From a bacterium (GTDB taxonomy: Bacteria > Zhuqueibacterota > QNDG01 > JAGLOF01), in NCBI GenBank assembly GCA_023139105.1, contig JAGLOF010000013.1, forward strand, positions 22,829 through 86,828: a DNA stretch of 64,000 bases. The letters are read 5' to 3'. The notes below the pieces were generated by a model. It saw only the letters and a program-made list of their open reading frames with translations, was not told the origin of the DNA and ran no database searches. This document shows, piece by piece, positions 9,122 through 21,981 of this stretch; within the stretch, counting starts at the first letter, position 1; each line of letters opens with the position of its first letter. The position numbers and the translations under genes are program-made.

Positions 9122-10312
9122 ATGTTGCGCTCGTTATTTTTACTGATCATCGGTACAGGGATGATGATGACTGCCTGTAAGGAACTGCCGAAAAAATACC
9201 GGGTTGCAACGTATAACATCAAGGAACTCTCAATGGAGAAGTTAATTGATGTGGATGAAGATGGATGCGGGCAGAACGCACAGATCTTGGATGCGGCCGA
9301 GATTATTCAGCGTATTCGTCCGGATATTCTGATCATCAATGAAATTGACCATGAATATGGTCAATATGATGTAGATGTAACGGGTCCGGCCATGCAGTTT
9401 GTAAGAGCCTATCTGGATAGAGGCAGCAAGGCTATAGACTATCCCTATATCTATGCGGCACCATGTAATACAGGCATCCCTTCCGGAAGAGATCTGAATG
9501 GAGACGGCGGTATTGCCAGAATGGGAGATCCGAGGTCTTTTGAATTTGCCGGAGACTGTTATGGCTGGGGCGAGTATCCCGGTCAGTACAGTATGGCCCT
9601 TCTATCCCGTTTTCCCATTGATGTTGATAACATACGGACTTTTCAGTCATTTCTATGGAGCGATTTACCGGGAAATCATCTGCCTGTTGAATATTACAAA
9701 GAGAATGCAGACTGTCTTCGTTTGTCGTCCAAATCACATTGGGATATACCTGTGCACATAGGAGCTGAAGTACTGCATATGTTTTTATGCCATCCAACGC
9801 CTCCCGGATTTGATGGGGTGGAAGACCGCAATGGCAGGCGTAATTTTGATGAATTAAAGTTTTGGGTGCATTATCTGATAGATGATCCGGCATTGGTTGA
9901 TGATCAGGGAAAGACTGGTGGCTGTGGTGAAAATATTAACTTCATGTTGGCCGGTGACTTTAATGCAGATCCTTCAAATGATGCGATATATGAGGGTGTA
10001 ACAGCAATTGGTCAGCTTTTGCATCATCCCCGTATTCAGGACAGCTCTGAATGTTTATTCAGTAGCGGCGGTGCTGAAGGCAGAATAGCAGGGCCGCCTT
10101 CTTTTCCCGAGCGATATACGGCGCGCTTTGGCAAAGACTCGCGTATGCGTATAGATTATCTGCTGCCATCAGCTGGCTTGAAAGTTATTAACGGCGGAGT
10201 ATTCTGGCCTTCTAAGCATGAAGATAAGGCCGGGAACGAGCTGGCGGAAAAAGCTTCTGACCACCGGTTGATCTGGATGGACCTGGTGTGGCCTCAATCG
10301 TCAGGTCAATGA
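9122..10312 (+). CDS. Endonuclease/exonuclease/phosphatase-family lipoprotein
   Basis: A 396-aa predicted lipoprotein (lipobox ending at Cys19, MMTAC). The rest is the EEP fold: an early strand RVATYNIKELS with the catalytic Asn, the metal-binding Glu in IIINEID, the LAGDFNADPSND motif, a late RIDYLLPS and the terminal SDHRLIWMDL. These match the metal and phosphate ligands of the family. It probably hydrolyses phosphodiester or phosphomonoester bonds at the cell surface or in the periplasm; the substrate (DNA, phospholipid or phosphosugar) cannot be told. AAGAGG lies upstream of ATG 9122. Monocistronic. Confidence 0.85.
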   Translation: MLRSLFLLIIGTGMMMTACKELPKKYRVATYNIKELSMEKLIDVDEDGCGQNAQILDAAEIIQRIRPDILIINEIDHEYGQYDVDVTGPAMQFVRAYLDRGSKAIDYPYIYAAPCNTGIPSGRDLNGDGGIARMGDPRSFEFAGDCYGWGEYPGQYSMALLSRFPIDVDNIRTFQSFLWSDLPGNHLPVEYYKENADCLRLSSKSHWDIPVHIGAEVLHMFLCHPTPPGFDGVEDRNGRRNFDELKFWVHYLIDDPALVDDQGKTGGCGENINFMLAGDFNADPSNDAIYEGVTAIGQLLHHPRIQDSSECLFSSGGAEGRIAGPPSFPERYTARFGKDSRMRIDYLLPSAGLKVINGGVFWPSKHEDKAGNELAEKASDHRLIWMDLVWPQSSGQ

Positions 10313-10371
10313 GAGTAAGAGGTTTGCGAATCATGTTTTCATACATGGCCGCTCTGCTGAGATGCGGGTGA

Positions 10372-10995
10372 TCAAGCAGAAGACACTAATATTTTATTGG
10401 AATAAGAGCGTGCCAGTAGTGTAAGTTCTTTAATGAAAGAATCCGCATTTTCATCAATATAGAAGCGTCGTGGACGTCTGCGGCCTGTATGAATTACAGT
10501 GATCATATGTGATTCGATTTGTATAGAGGATATTTCTGACCAAGGAATTGTTTCAGGTCGTTTTTTGAAAGTATTGACAGTCAATGCGGACTCATCGGCC
10601 TTTAAAATAAAATTTTCCTCAACTTTTTTTCTTAACGAAATTAATCCGAAAAAATAAAATAGTCCCAGTGCGTAATGTATTATAAAAACAGTATGACTTC
10701 CCTGAAGCTGGAGCATTGCTCCGTCTAAAAGAAAGACGATACCGGTGATGCGGAAGAGTGCTATGTCAAAATGATTATCCATTAAATTTTTTAGATGATT
10801 GTATCGGATGCCACAGAATAGATGTACACAACCGATTAGTACAGAGATAATAGCTAAAATAATCAGAGGTGTGGTAGGGTCTTCTAATACACCCATGAGA
10901 GTCAGCATTAGTACAAGTGCTGTTCCAATGAGTTGAGCTCTGTCTCGTCTTTGTTCTTTAGCCGGGGAACTACGTTTGTATTGTATTTGAATCAT
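10372..10995 (-). CDS. Membrane protein, two or more helix pairs plus PH-like tail
   Basis: A 207-aa protein with four hydrophobic segments in the first 130 residues (for example LIGTALVLMLTLMGVL and PLIILAIISVLIGCVHLF), followed by a soluble tail with a KRPETIPWSEISSIQI stretch. That tail resembles bacterial PH-like domains found in small membrane proteins. The start at 10995 has AGGAG six nt upstream. A much longer open frame runs upstream through an A-rich repeat tract, but those added residues are repeat-derived and not believable. No family name assigned. Confidence 0.6.
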   Translation of the reverse strand: MIQIQYKRSSPAKEQRRDRAQLIGTALVLMLTLMGVLEDPTTPLIILAIISVLIGCVHLFCGIRYNHLKNLMDNHFDIALFRITGIVFLLDGAMLQLQGSHTVFIIHYALGLFYFFGLISLRKKVEENFILKADESALTVNTFKKRPETIPWSEISSIQIESHMITVIHTGRRRPRRFYIDENADSFIKELTLLARSYSNKILVSSA

Positions 10996-11032
10996 GTCTA
11001 CTCCTGAATATGGAGTGGAAGTTTGAAAGTAA

Positions 11033-11165
11033 TATACAATATACTGTTTGAAAATTCCAAATTCCAAAGAACAAATAGCAAATAGCAAAATACAAAGGAC
11101 AAAATACAAATCCCAAATAACAAAATACAAAGATCAACACAACAAATAGCAAAATACAAAAGGTC
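11033..11165. repeat. Degenerate A-rich CAAATA/CAAAATAC tract
   Basis: The stretch is made of imperfect 7-10 bp words such as AAATTCCA, CAAATAGC and CAAAATACAAA, with almost no G on the plus strand. It opens reading frames on the minus strand that read as hydrophobic nonsense. It lies between the membrane-protein gene and the 140-bp hairpin element. Confidence 0.7.
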
Positions 11166-11174
11166 TTCTCCATA

Positions 11175-11314
11175 GAGATTGTTGAAAAAGGATAGACCCC
11201 GGTTGTTGTCGTTCTTTTTACGACATCACCGGGTGTCTAAATTCAATAATAACAGGCAAATTATTAAAACACCCGGGGTCAAAAAGATGACACCCGGGGT
11301 TTTTCAACAGTCTC
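11175..11314 (+). repeat. 140-bp multi-hairpin element, copy 1
   Basis: Bounded by 15-bp terminal inverted repeats with one mismatch (11175-11189 and 11300-11314). Inside are nested complementary arms: GACCCCGG/CCGGGGTC, TGTCGT/ACGACA (loop 7), CCGGGTGT/ACACCCGG and AATAAT/ATTATT. A second copy in the same orientation lies at 44528-44664 and is identical over an internal stretch of more than 80 bp. The short open frame in it is not considered a gene. It looks like a small non-autonomous mobile or REP-like element, or a structured RNA. Confidence 0.75.
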
Positions 11315-11395
11315 ATAGGGGGGACTATAAAAGAAAGAACATGGCTTTAGTCGAAGCATAGAAGCACGACTACAATATTTCTCCGGAACTGAGAA

Positions 11396-11414
11396 TTACC
11401 GTATCGTTCGGTAA
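11396..11414. promoter_or_regulatory. Inverted repeat upstream of beta-galactosidase
   Basis: TTACCG and CGGTAA separated by 7 nt, about 80 nt before the GH2 gene. The size and place fit a repressor or activator operator. No regulator gene is adjacent, so this is a suggestion only. Confidence 0.25.
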
Positions 11415-11440
11415 ATTATTGGGATTTTGATTGAGAATGA

Positions 11441-15295
<3,855 letters not shown>

Positions 15296-15544
15296 GTGGC
15301 AATGAGATTTGAAACTTATAAAAGATAGTAAACTGGCAGATTCCGATAGAAATAAATAGCGATTGTAAGTAAAAGTTGTATGAGTTATATATTTTTTTGT
15401 GGTTTGGACAGATATTTGCACGATACCTTTATGTATCTAATAATAGTAAAGATCTGTTCAGTTTTTAAACATTAAGACAAAAATGTATTAATATTTGCAA
15501 TCATTTAGTTGCTTAGACTTAATAATTAGGCATGGAGGTGCATA

Positions 15545-15943
15545 ATGGAACTGAATCAAAAAGATCTAAAATATGTCAAGAAACTTAATACTACAGTGGT
15601 TTTTGAAGGGATCAAGATGAAAGGGGATGTCACCGGTACACATAATTATTATTTAGCCGGTGAATTTGAGGGCACCCTGGATCTGACTGCACTTTTAATT
15701 GTAGGTAAAACTGGTAAGTTCTCCGGGACTGCCAAAGTAAATGATGCAGTGATTGAAGGGGAATTTGAAGGCAAGCTGACGGCCAGTGGTAAGGTGGATA
15801 TTAATGACTCTGGCCATTTTAGTGGTGAGATTTTGACACCCTCTGTTAAAGTTTCCGATCAAGCTTATTTTGAAGGTAAAGTGTCTATGGCCCGTGAGGG
15901 TGAAAATAAACGTGTTATTGATATGAATGCCGCTTCTATGTAA
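15545..15943 (+). CDS. Bactofilin (polymer-forming cytoskeletal protein)
   Basis: A 132-aa bactofilin. The core (residues 18-110) is a run of short beta-strand turns rich in Gly and alternating hydrophobics (GEFEGTLDLTALLIVGK, GTAKVNDAVIEGEFEGKLTASG), the right-handed beta-helix that polymerises without nucleotide. Short disordered ends flank it, as usual. Bactofilins localise cell-wall enzymes; the convergent M23 peptidase next door fits that pairing. GGAGG lies seven nt before ATG 15545, and a terminator follows. Confidence 0.93.
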   Translation: MELNQKDLKYVKKLNTTVVFEGIKMKGDVTGTHNYYLAGEFEGTLDLTALLIVGKTGKFSGTAKVNDAVIEGEFEGKLTASGKVDINDSGHFSGEILTPSVKVSDQAYFEGKVSMAREGENKRVIDMNAASM

Positions 15944-16030
15944 GAGAGTCTATAGGTGGTTATCTTTGTTGTAGCCTGATGATTTGGATGTAATGTCAGT
16001 GGGTATTTTTAGGATTTTAAAAAAGATAAA

Positions 16031-16070
16031 AAAGTGCCGCATATAATTGTTAAAGGCGGTACTTTTTTTA
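16031..16070 (+). terminator. Terminator after bactofilin
   Basis: AGTGCCGC at 16033-16040 pairs with GCGGTACT at 16056-16063 (one G-T pair) and runs into seven T. Confidence 0.8.
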
Positions 16071-16157
16071 TAGTATTATGTTGAATATAATGAGTAATGC
16101 ACATTCTTCCATTTAACAAAATATCTTCCCGGTGAATAGAAGCTCTTGTTACAATAG

Positions 16158-16183
16158 AATAGAGCAAATATATTTGCTCTATT
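16158..16183. repeat. 26-bp perfect palindrome downstream of the M23 gene
   Basis: AATAGAGCAAATA followed at once by its exact reverse complement. It lies 28 nt beyond the M23 stop, between two convergent genes. It may end transcription on the minus strand, though only a weak T-run follows, or may bind a dimeric protein. Confidence 0.7.
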
Positions 16184-16210
16184 TCAGATCCAATTGTTAA
16201 CGATTAACAG

Positions 16211-17116
16211 TTAGCCGTCGTGGTCACTAAGAATGAAATGATTGGGATCCTTTTCTTTACCGTGATGATATACAGCATAATGAAGGTGTGGACCAGTTGA
16301 TTTTCCTGTGTTTCCTGATAAGCCAATTACTTGCCATCTACTGATTTTGTCTCCAACTTTTACATTAATCTTGTCAAGATGTGCGTAAAGTGTCTGGAAT
16401 CCATATCCATGATCGAGAATAATATACTTTCCATAACCTTTATTTTGTATTGTACGTTGGTTTATCTTTTTAACAATACCATCCGCAGTGGCGAATACAT
16501 TTGAGTTCATTTTTATTGAGATATCCAGGCCATTATGAAGTTCCATTTTCCGTGTGAACGGGTCCATCCTGTTGCCAAATCCGGATGAGACCCATCCACC
16601 CTTTACAGGCCGTATTGAAGGATAGTGATCAATAATTTTCTTTTTGACAGATAGGTGGGTGGAAATCACCAATACTTTATTTTTGAGATGGTAGATCTCG
16701 TTTTCGAGAGAATATATATTATCATTGTAATTTTTATATTCAACGTCCACGATGTCTACCATGGGATTTGCTGAAATGCCTCCAATACCAGTAGTATATG
16801 AGGCTGTGCCTATGGAGTCTTCAGTTAAAACATCATATTTATTTTTCAAGGTGAGTAAAAAAGATTCAGCTTTTTTTACTCGATTCTGCCATTCATAAAA
16901 ATTTTGACGCATTACGGCATTTTCTGCTTGTGCAGTATTTAGTTCTTTTTGAAGCAATTTGGTTTTACCTGTTTCCAGGAACGGAAAATAAAGCGCAAAA
17001 TACAGCAGGGAGATGGTGATAAAACCTCCCAAAATCCGATAACTTGTGATCATTGTGCTGAAATTTTTACCTTTTGAAGGCATAACCAATGTTAATAGAA
17101 ACGTTTGTTTTTTCAT
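16211..17116 (-). CDS. M23 (LytM) family peptidoglycan endopeptidase
   Basis: A 301-aa membrane-anchored peptidase. One N-terminal transmembrane helix (ILGGFITISLLYFALYF) is followed by a coiled-coil region (about residues 55-165) and the LytM domain. Zinc ligands are visible in GNRMDPFTRKMELHNGLDI (His, Asp) and the final GPHLHYAVY (His-x-His), with LYAHLD between. It should cut peptide cross-links in peptidoglycan. Start at ATG 17116; a longer frame upstream has no signal or conserved content. It converges on the bactofilin gene and may be placed by it, as in bactofilin/LmdC-type pairs. Confidence 0.88.
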   Translation of the reverse strand: MKKQTFLLTLVMPSKGKNFSTMITSYRILGGFITISLLYFALYFPFLETGKTKLLQKELNTAQAENAVMRQNFYEWQNRVKKAESFLLTLKNKYDVLTEDSIGTASYTTGIGGISANPMVDIVDVEYKNYNDNIYSLENEIYHLKNKVLVISTHLSVKKKIIDHYPSIRPVKGGWVSSGFGNRMDPFTRKMELHNGLDISIKMNSNVFATADGIVKKINQRTIQNKGYGKYIILDHGYGFQTLYAHLDKINVKVGDKISRWQVIGLSGNTGKSTGPHLHYAVYHHGKEKDPNHFILSDHDG

Positions 17117-17249
17117 AATTTTATCCCAGTGGTACAAAAATATAAATATCGTAACGTATATATCGCAAAATTGGTGCCAACTTGATTTTAAGGTAAATGA
17201 CCTATATTTGATGCCACTATTTTGCAAATTGAAATGATTTTGACGTCGT

Positions 17250-17645
17250 TCATCTAAAAAAATGCAATTTTGAACAGATGGGAATTGATTTCCAATGTGT
17301 TTCACCTGATTTTGCAGCCCACTTACCATATTCAACAGCTCCGCTCAAGCCAAATTCTTCATTCATAAAAAAGACTACACGGATAGTACGTTTTGGGCGT
17401 ATTGCCAGGCGATTGATCAATGTCAATACTTCCAGGCCACGGATTTCTCCAATCAGAGATGAAGACATTCCGTCAGAAAGCTGCCTGCATGATAAAGTTA
17501 GTTTGACCTTAGTTCCAGGAATAGTAGAAATTGTCCGGCTCAGTTTATCAGCATCCACCAGACTAATGGCCGCTGCGGGTATTTGAGCCATTAAAGTGTT
17601 GACAGAGCAGATCAGACTGATGAGAATCATTCGACATGTTCGCAT
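17250..17645 (-). pseudogene. Decayed M28 (carboxypeptidase Q-like) peptidase
   Basis: 131 codons still open, with a signal peptide (MILISLICSVNTLMAQ), part of the PA domain (IPAAAISLVDADKLSR) and the M28 core segment RPKRTIRVVFFMNEEFGLSG. The stretch that should lie between EIRG and LEVLTL, holding the metal-binding HxD and following Asp, is gone, as are the N-terminal propeptide region and everything after about WKSI. The deletions kept the frame. The ribosome site (GAGGTC) and ATG remain. The NEE metal/catalytic pair alone cannot make an active enzyme. Confidence 0.75.
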
Positions 17646-17774
17646 AAAGACCTCGAATTATGGATGATTGAACTAATAATATACATTTTTTAGCTACAAA
17701 TTCAAAAATAGATTGATAAACAGCTAAAAACATTGTAAAATGAGGCTCATCATATCCATAAGAAGGAGAATACT

Positions 17775-18314
17775 ATGACCCGCTTGAAATGGCTTTTACC
17801 CCTGTTGGCTCTGTTTATATTAGCTTGTGGAACTCCCAAAGAAGAGGTCTGCGTTCTGGAAACATCTATGGGTACTATGACATTTAAATTTTATAATGAG
17901 GATGCGCCCAACACCAGCACACATTTTAAGCAACTGGTAACTGAAGGGTATTATAACGGCCTTGATTTTTATCGTGTAGTAAAAGGTCATGTGATTCAAT
18001 GTGGTGATTCCAGTGTTGCTGTGGATGCCGAGTTTAATCATAATCCTCATATTGAGGGAACGGTTGGTTTGGCGCGAGGAGATGATCCTAATAGCGGTCA
18101 GGCTGCTTTTTTTATCTGTTTGGCTCCAAGGCCACATCTTGACGGGCGTTACACCGTCTTTGGACAGTTGATAGATGGTATTGATGTGCTTAGGGCCATC
18201 GGCAATACAGAAGTGAATGAAAAATATTTTGGTGAGGCAAAGATAGCCTTCCATGAGCCCAAAGTGCCTGTGATCATTGTTGAAGCTCGGATTGAACAGC
18301 GAAAGCTTAAATAA
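17775..18314 (+). CDS. Cyclophilin-type peptidyl-prolyl isomerase lipoprotein
   Basis: A 179-aa lipoprotein (lipobox ILAC, Cys18) with a compact bacterial cyclophilin domain: TSMGTMTFKFYNEDAPNT at the start, YYNGLDFYRVVKGHVIQCGD with the catalytic Arg in FYRV, QAAFFICLAPRPHLDGRYTVFGQL with the active-site Phe, and DVLRAI after it. It should speed proline isomerisation in folding envelope proteins. AGAAGGAG precedes ATG 17775. Monocistronic. Confidence 0.92.
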   Translation: MTRLKWLLPLLALFILACGTPKEEVCVLETSMGTMTFKFYNEDAPNTSTHFKQLVTEGYYNGLDFYRVVKGHVIQCGDSSVAVDAEFNHNPHIEGTVGLARGDDPNSGQAAFFICLAPRPHLDGRYTVFGQLIDGIDVLRAIGNTEVNEKYFGEAKIAFHEPKVPVIIVEARIEQRKLK

Positions 18315-18508
18315 TGGTGTCATCGTTTCACTAATCAGCTCTAACATTTAGTAAGAAATGAAAATTCTACAGTATTATCAATATCATGTTATTTTTACTA
18401 TTGGGCGGATTTGTTATATATTGTTCATGTGCTGGCTTGATAATCGTATGTAAATTGTGTAAATTTTAAAATTAGTATCATTCTGTTTAAAGAATGCGGG
18501 ATTAATTT

Positions 18509-19126
18509 GTGACAATAGAAGATCTGTTTAATGACGGAAAAAACCGGTGTGCATGGACTCTGTCCTTTTCTGAGGTGATTATTCCATATCATGATAAAGA
18601 GTGGGGTGTTCCCTTATATGATGATCAGAAACTTTTTGAGTGTTTGGTTCTGGATGGTTTTCAAGCTGGTCTGAGCTGGGCAACTATTTTGAAAAAGAGG
18701 AGCCATTTTCGTAGAGTTTTTGCTCAATTTGATGCCAATAAGATTGCATATTTTGATGAACATCGTATCAGAGAGTTACTACTTGATCCCGGTATTATCC
18801 GTAATAGACTTAAAATAATTGCCACTATAAAAAATGCCCGTTCATTCCTCTCCGTTCAAGCTAAATTCGGATCATTTAAAAATTATATCTGGCAATTTAC
18901 AGATGGTGAGACAATTATCAATACATGGAAGGATGCTTCTGAGGTACCGACCATTAGTGAACAGGCTATTGCCATGAGCAAAGATCTTCGTCGAAGAGGG
19001 TTCTCATTTACCGGGCCTACAATTTGTTATGCATTTATGCAGGCAACGGGTATGGTGCATGACCATACTGTCGATTGCTTTCGTTACAGTGAAATTATTG
19101 AAAAGTACCACAATGTCTCAGCATGA
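18509..19126 (+). CDS. tag: DNA-3-methyladenine glycosylase I (Tag)
   Basis: 205 aa, close to the family length. The Tag zinc site is visible as Cys14 and His28 near the N-terminus (RCAW ... YHDKEWG) and the His/Cys pair in HDHTVDCFRY at the C-terminus. HDKEWGVPLYDDQKLFE and FQAGLSWATILKKR are diagnostic. The enzyme removes 3-methyladenine from alkylated DNA. The start is GTG 18509 with a weak GGGAT upstream. Confidence 0.95.
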   Translation: MTIEDLFNDGKNRCAWTLSFSEVIIPYHDKEWGVPLYDDQKLFECLVLDGFQAGLSWATILKKRSHFRRVFAQFDANKIAYFDEHRIRELLLDPGIIRNRLKIIATIKNARSFLSVQAKFGSFKNYIWQFTDGETIINTWKDASEVPTISEQAIAMSKDLRRRGFSFTGPTICYAFMQATGMVHDHTVDCFRYSEIIEKYHNVSA

Positions 19127-19182
19127 GCTATTCATATGATCAATGCCAATAGTAATCAATCTTTTTTATTTGGAGTAACTTT

Positions 19183-20370
19183 ATGATTGAAAAAGCACAG
19201 CATGGCGAATTCGAGTTAATTTCCTTTGGAAATGAATCCAAACAAGAAAGAAAGTTATTGAAGCAGTTTGTTAGTTTTCATTGGATTCATTATAAAAATG
19301 ATTCTCAGTATGTCCCACTTTTGGATTATGAATATCATGGATTTAGACTTATTGGCATAACCGGTTTTTTTGAGCCGCGTAATCTATTTTTCAAACATGC
19401 TGTAATGCGGTTTTTTATGGTACTTAAAGATGGCAATGTTGTTGGCAGGTGTAATGCTTTTGTTAATTATTGTCATAATGAGCATTGGAAAGAAAAAACA
19501 GGATTTTTTGGCCAGTTTGAATGTATAGAAGATGATGGTGTTGCCAAGCTGCTTATTGATCAGGCTACGGACTATTTGAAAGAACAGGGCATGGATACTG
19601 TACGCGGCCCCCAAAATTTACCGGTTAATGACGCAACTCCCGGATTTTTGACCAAGGGTTTTGATTCACGGCCTGTGATGTACTATCATTACAATAAACC
19701 CTACTATGCGGCAATGGCGGAACGGCTTGGATTTAAGGTGGCCAAGCGTGTACTTTCCTGGGAGGTAGAGGTTCAGCGTCCCATGGAGGAGAAGTTGGTC
19801 AGTATAGGTCAGAAAGTTATTGACAGATATGGAGTTAGCATTGAACAATGGGGTGACCGGCCTCTTGATGTTCGTAAGAAGGAGATGTTGAAGATATACA
19901 ACGCGGCCTGGAATGAGAATTATGGATTTGTGCCTTTTACGCAGGAAGAATTTGATCAGATAATTGATGATATGATGCTGATCATGGATAAAAAGCTATT
20001 TATATTTTTATATATTAAGGGCGAGTGTGCGGCATTCTTCGGCGGCGTACCTAATGTTTCAGAGAATCTGTATCGCATCGGTAATTTCCGGCATTTGGAG
20101 TTGATCAGAGCCATCAAACTTATCATTGGAGCTAAACGAAGCAATGGCTTCCGTCTGGGTTATCTTGGAGTTGATCCCAAATTCAGGCATCTGGGGCTGG
20201 ATGGTGTAATGCTTTGGAAGCAGAAGGATTATACAAAGACTACAAAATATACATATTGTGATATGGGCTGGGTGCTGGAAGATAATAAAATGACAGTAAG
20301 GCTGACAAAAATTGTTGATGCTAAAGATTCTAAAACTTATACTATTTATGAAAAGAATATAGAATCATAG
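19183..20370 (+). CDS. Conserved GNAT-fold-like protein
   Basis: A 395-aa cytoplasmic protein of a widespread bacterial family usually labelled N-acetyltransferase-like. Recognisable family stretches are the early FVSFHWIHYKNDSQYVPLL, the FFGQFECIEDDGVAKLL segment, RGPQNLPVNDATPGF and PYYAAMAERLGFKVAKR. The fold looks like two GNAT halves. No substrate is known. It follows tag by 56 nt and precedes tldD by 51 nt, so the genes may be co-transcribed. Confidence 0.65.
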   Translation: MIEKAQHGEFELISFGNESKQERKLLKQFVSFHWIHYKNDSQYVPLLDYEYHGFRLIGITGFFEPRNLFFKHAVMRFFMVLKDGNVVGRCNAFVNYCHNEHWKEKTGFFGQFECIEDDGVAKLLIDQATDYLKEQGMDTVRGPQNLPVNDATPGFLTKGFDSRPVMYYHYNKPYYAAMAERLGFKVAKRVLSWEVEVQRPMEEKLVSIGQKVIDRYGVSIEQWGDRPLDVRKKEMLKIYNAAWNENYGFVPFTQEEFDQIIDDMMLIMDKKLFIFLYIKGECAAFFGGVPNVSENLYRIGNFRHLELIRAIKLIIGAKRSNGFRLGYLGVDPKFRHLGLDGVMLWKQKDYTKTTKYTYCDMGWVLEDNKMTVRLTKIVDAKDSKTYTIYEKNIES

Positions 20371-20421
20371 ATGAAACAATTAAAATTCGTCAAATTTCCC
20401 ATTAATTGAGGAGACAGATGC

Positions 20422-21954
20422 ATGACATCCCCTAATACCTTTGTGCACGATATTCCCAGACGGGAATTCCTGAAGAAATCGGCTAAAGGCACATTGCTAA
20501 TGGCAACGGCACCAGCGTTGATTTCATCCCTTTCGTCGTGTAGCAGTCAGTTGGATCCAGGTGCAAAAACAGCTTTGGACCCGGCATTATTTAACAAAGT
20601 GATAGCCCGGGCATTAGCCGGAGGCGGGGACTTTGCCGATGTGTATGTTGAACATCGGGTGACTCGAAATATCATGCTTGAAGAGTCCAAGTATAAAAAT
20701 GCAGTCTACGGAGTTACACAAGGTGCTGGAGTTCGTGTCATATCCGGCGATAAAACCGGATATGCATATACAGATGAATTAACAGAAGAAAAACTTCTCA
20801 GAGCGGCTGAAGTGGCTTCTGCTATTGCCAAGAGCAGTAAGATCATTACACCGGTGGATGTCTCTGTCAAATCACTTCCGTCTTTTGTCTCGGTTAACAT
20901 GCCTTTAAATGATGTGGCAAATCAGAAAAGGCTCGATGTTATGCTGCGTGCCAATGAAGCGGCAATGTCCTTCAGTGATAAAATTAAAATGACTACTGTA
21001 TCCTATTATGATGAGGTGCGTGCCCGTACCATAGCCAATTCCGAAGGTCTGTTAATCACAGATGAGCTGCCGCTTCTCTTTTTTATTGTTCAGTGTATGG
21101 GTGAAGGAAATGGCACAAAACATATGAGCCGTGAGCGGCTCAGCATGCATTCCGGCTTTGAGATGTTTGATGAAGTCAGCCCTGAATCTATAGCTGAGAC
21201 TGCTGCCAGGGAAGCCGTGGTCATGTTAGATGCCAAAGATTGTCCTGCCGGTAAGATGGATGTAGTAATGGAGAACGGATGGGGTGGTGTTCTGGTTCAT
21301 GAGGCAGTAGGGCATCCACTTGAAGCTGATAATATTGCAAAAAAAATTGGAGCTTTTACTGGCAAGCTGGGTAAAAAAGTAGCCAGTGATGTTTTTACAA
21401 TGGTTGATGATGGCACACTTCCTAACTATCGCGGTACAACCAACTTTGATGATGAAGGCACGCCTATGAAACGAAATGTGCTGATTCGTAATGGTGTTCT
21501 TGAAAACTATATGACAGACATTCTCTCTGCCGGGCAGCTTGGACTGGAACGCACTGGAAATGGAAGACGTGAGAGTTTCAAACATATGCCTATCCCCCGC
21601 ATGACAAATACTTTTATTGAGGCAGGTAAGGACAGGTCCGAAGATATTATTGCATCTACTAAAAATGGTATTTTTGTAAAATCACTCTCCGGAGGCAGTG
21701 TGAATTCCATAACAGGAATGTTTAACTTCACCTGTCGTGAAATGTATCTCATTGAAAATGGTCAGATTACCGTGCCGGTTAAAGGTGGTACACTTATCGG
21801 CTCCTGTATGGATATTATTTCCAATATCGATGCTGTCGGAAATGATCTGGCATTCGGACCGGGAATTTGTGGAAAAGGACAGTCAGCAGAAGTGACTGCG
21901 GGACAACCTACAGTTCGGTTGCGTGGAATGACTGTCGGTGGAAGCCGGGCCTGA
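20422..21954 (+). CDS. tldD: TldD-family metalloprotease, Tat-exported
   Basis: 510 aa. The N-terminus has a twin-arginine signal (PRREFLKKSAKGT) and a possible lipobox (SLSSC), so this member is probably exported rather than cytosolic as in E. coli. The zinc motif HEAVGH is at residues 293-298, followed by PLEAD. The C-terminal TldD domain (MTNTFIEAG, GSVNSITGMFNF, GRLIG-like GGTLIGSC) is complete. TldD with TldE forms a protease of unfolded peptides. ATG 20422 has GAGGAG upstream; an ATG four bases earlier stops at once. tldE follows after 27 nt. Confidence 0.92.
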   Translation: MTSPNTFVHDIPRREFLKKSAKGTLLMATAPALISSLSSCSSQLDPGAKTALDPALFNKVIARALAGGGDFADVYVEHRVTRNIMLEESKYKNAVYGVTQGAGVRVISGDKTGYAYTDELTEEKLLRAAEVASAIAKSSKIITPVDVSVKSLPSFVSVNMPLNDVANQKRLDVMLRANEAAMSFSDKIKMTTVSYYDEVRARTIANSEGLLITDELPLLFFIVQCMGEGNGTKHMSRERLSMHSGFEMFDEVSPESIAETAAREAVVMLDAKDCPAGKMDVVMENGWGGVLVHEAVGHPLEADNIAKKIGAFTGKLGKKVASDVFTMVDDGTLPNYRGTTNFDDEGTPMKRNVLIRNGVLENYMTDILSAGQLGLERTGNGRRESFKHMPIPRMTNTFIEAGKDRSEDIIASTKNGIFVKSLSGGSVNSITGMFNFTCREMYLIENGQITVPVKGGTLIGSCMDIISNIDAVGNDLAFGPGICGKGQSAEVTAGQPTVRLRGMTVGGSRA

Positions 21955-21981
21955 TAATTCAATAGAGATAAGGAGAGAATC

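Noticed and set aside
11179..11361. 60-aa frame LKKDRPRLLSFFLRHHRVSK, with a near copy at 44535-44720
   Set aside because: Both lie in the 140-bp hairpin element; the peptides diverge exactly where the repeat ends, and a lone short basic peptide is better explained by the repeat.
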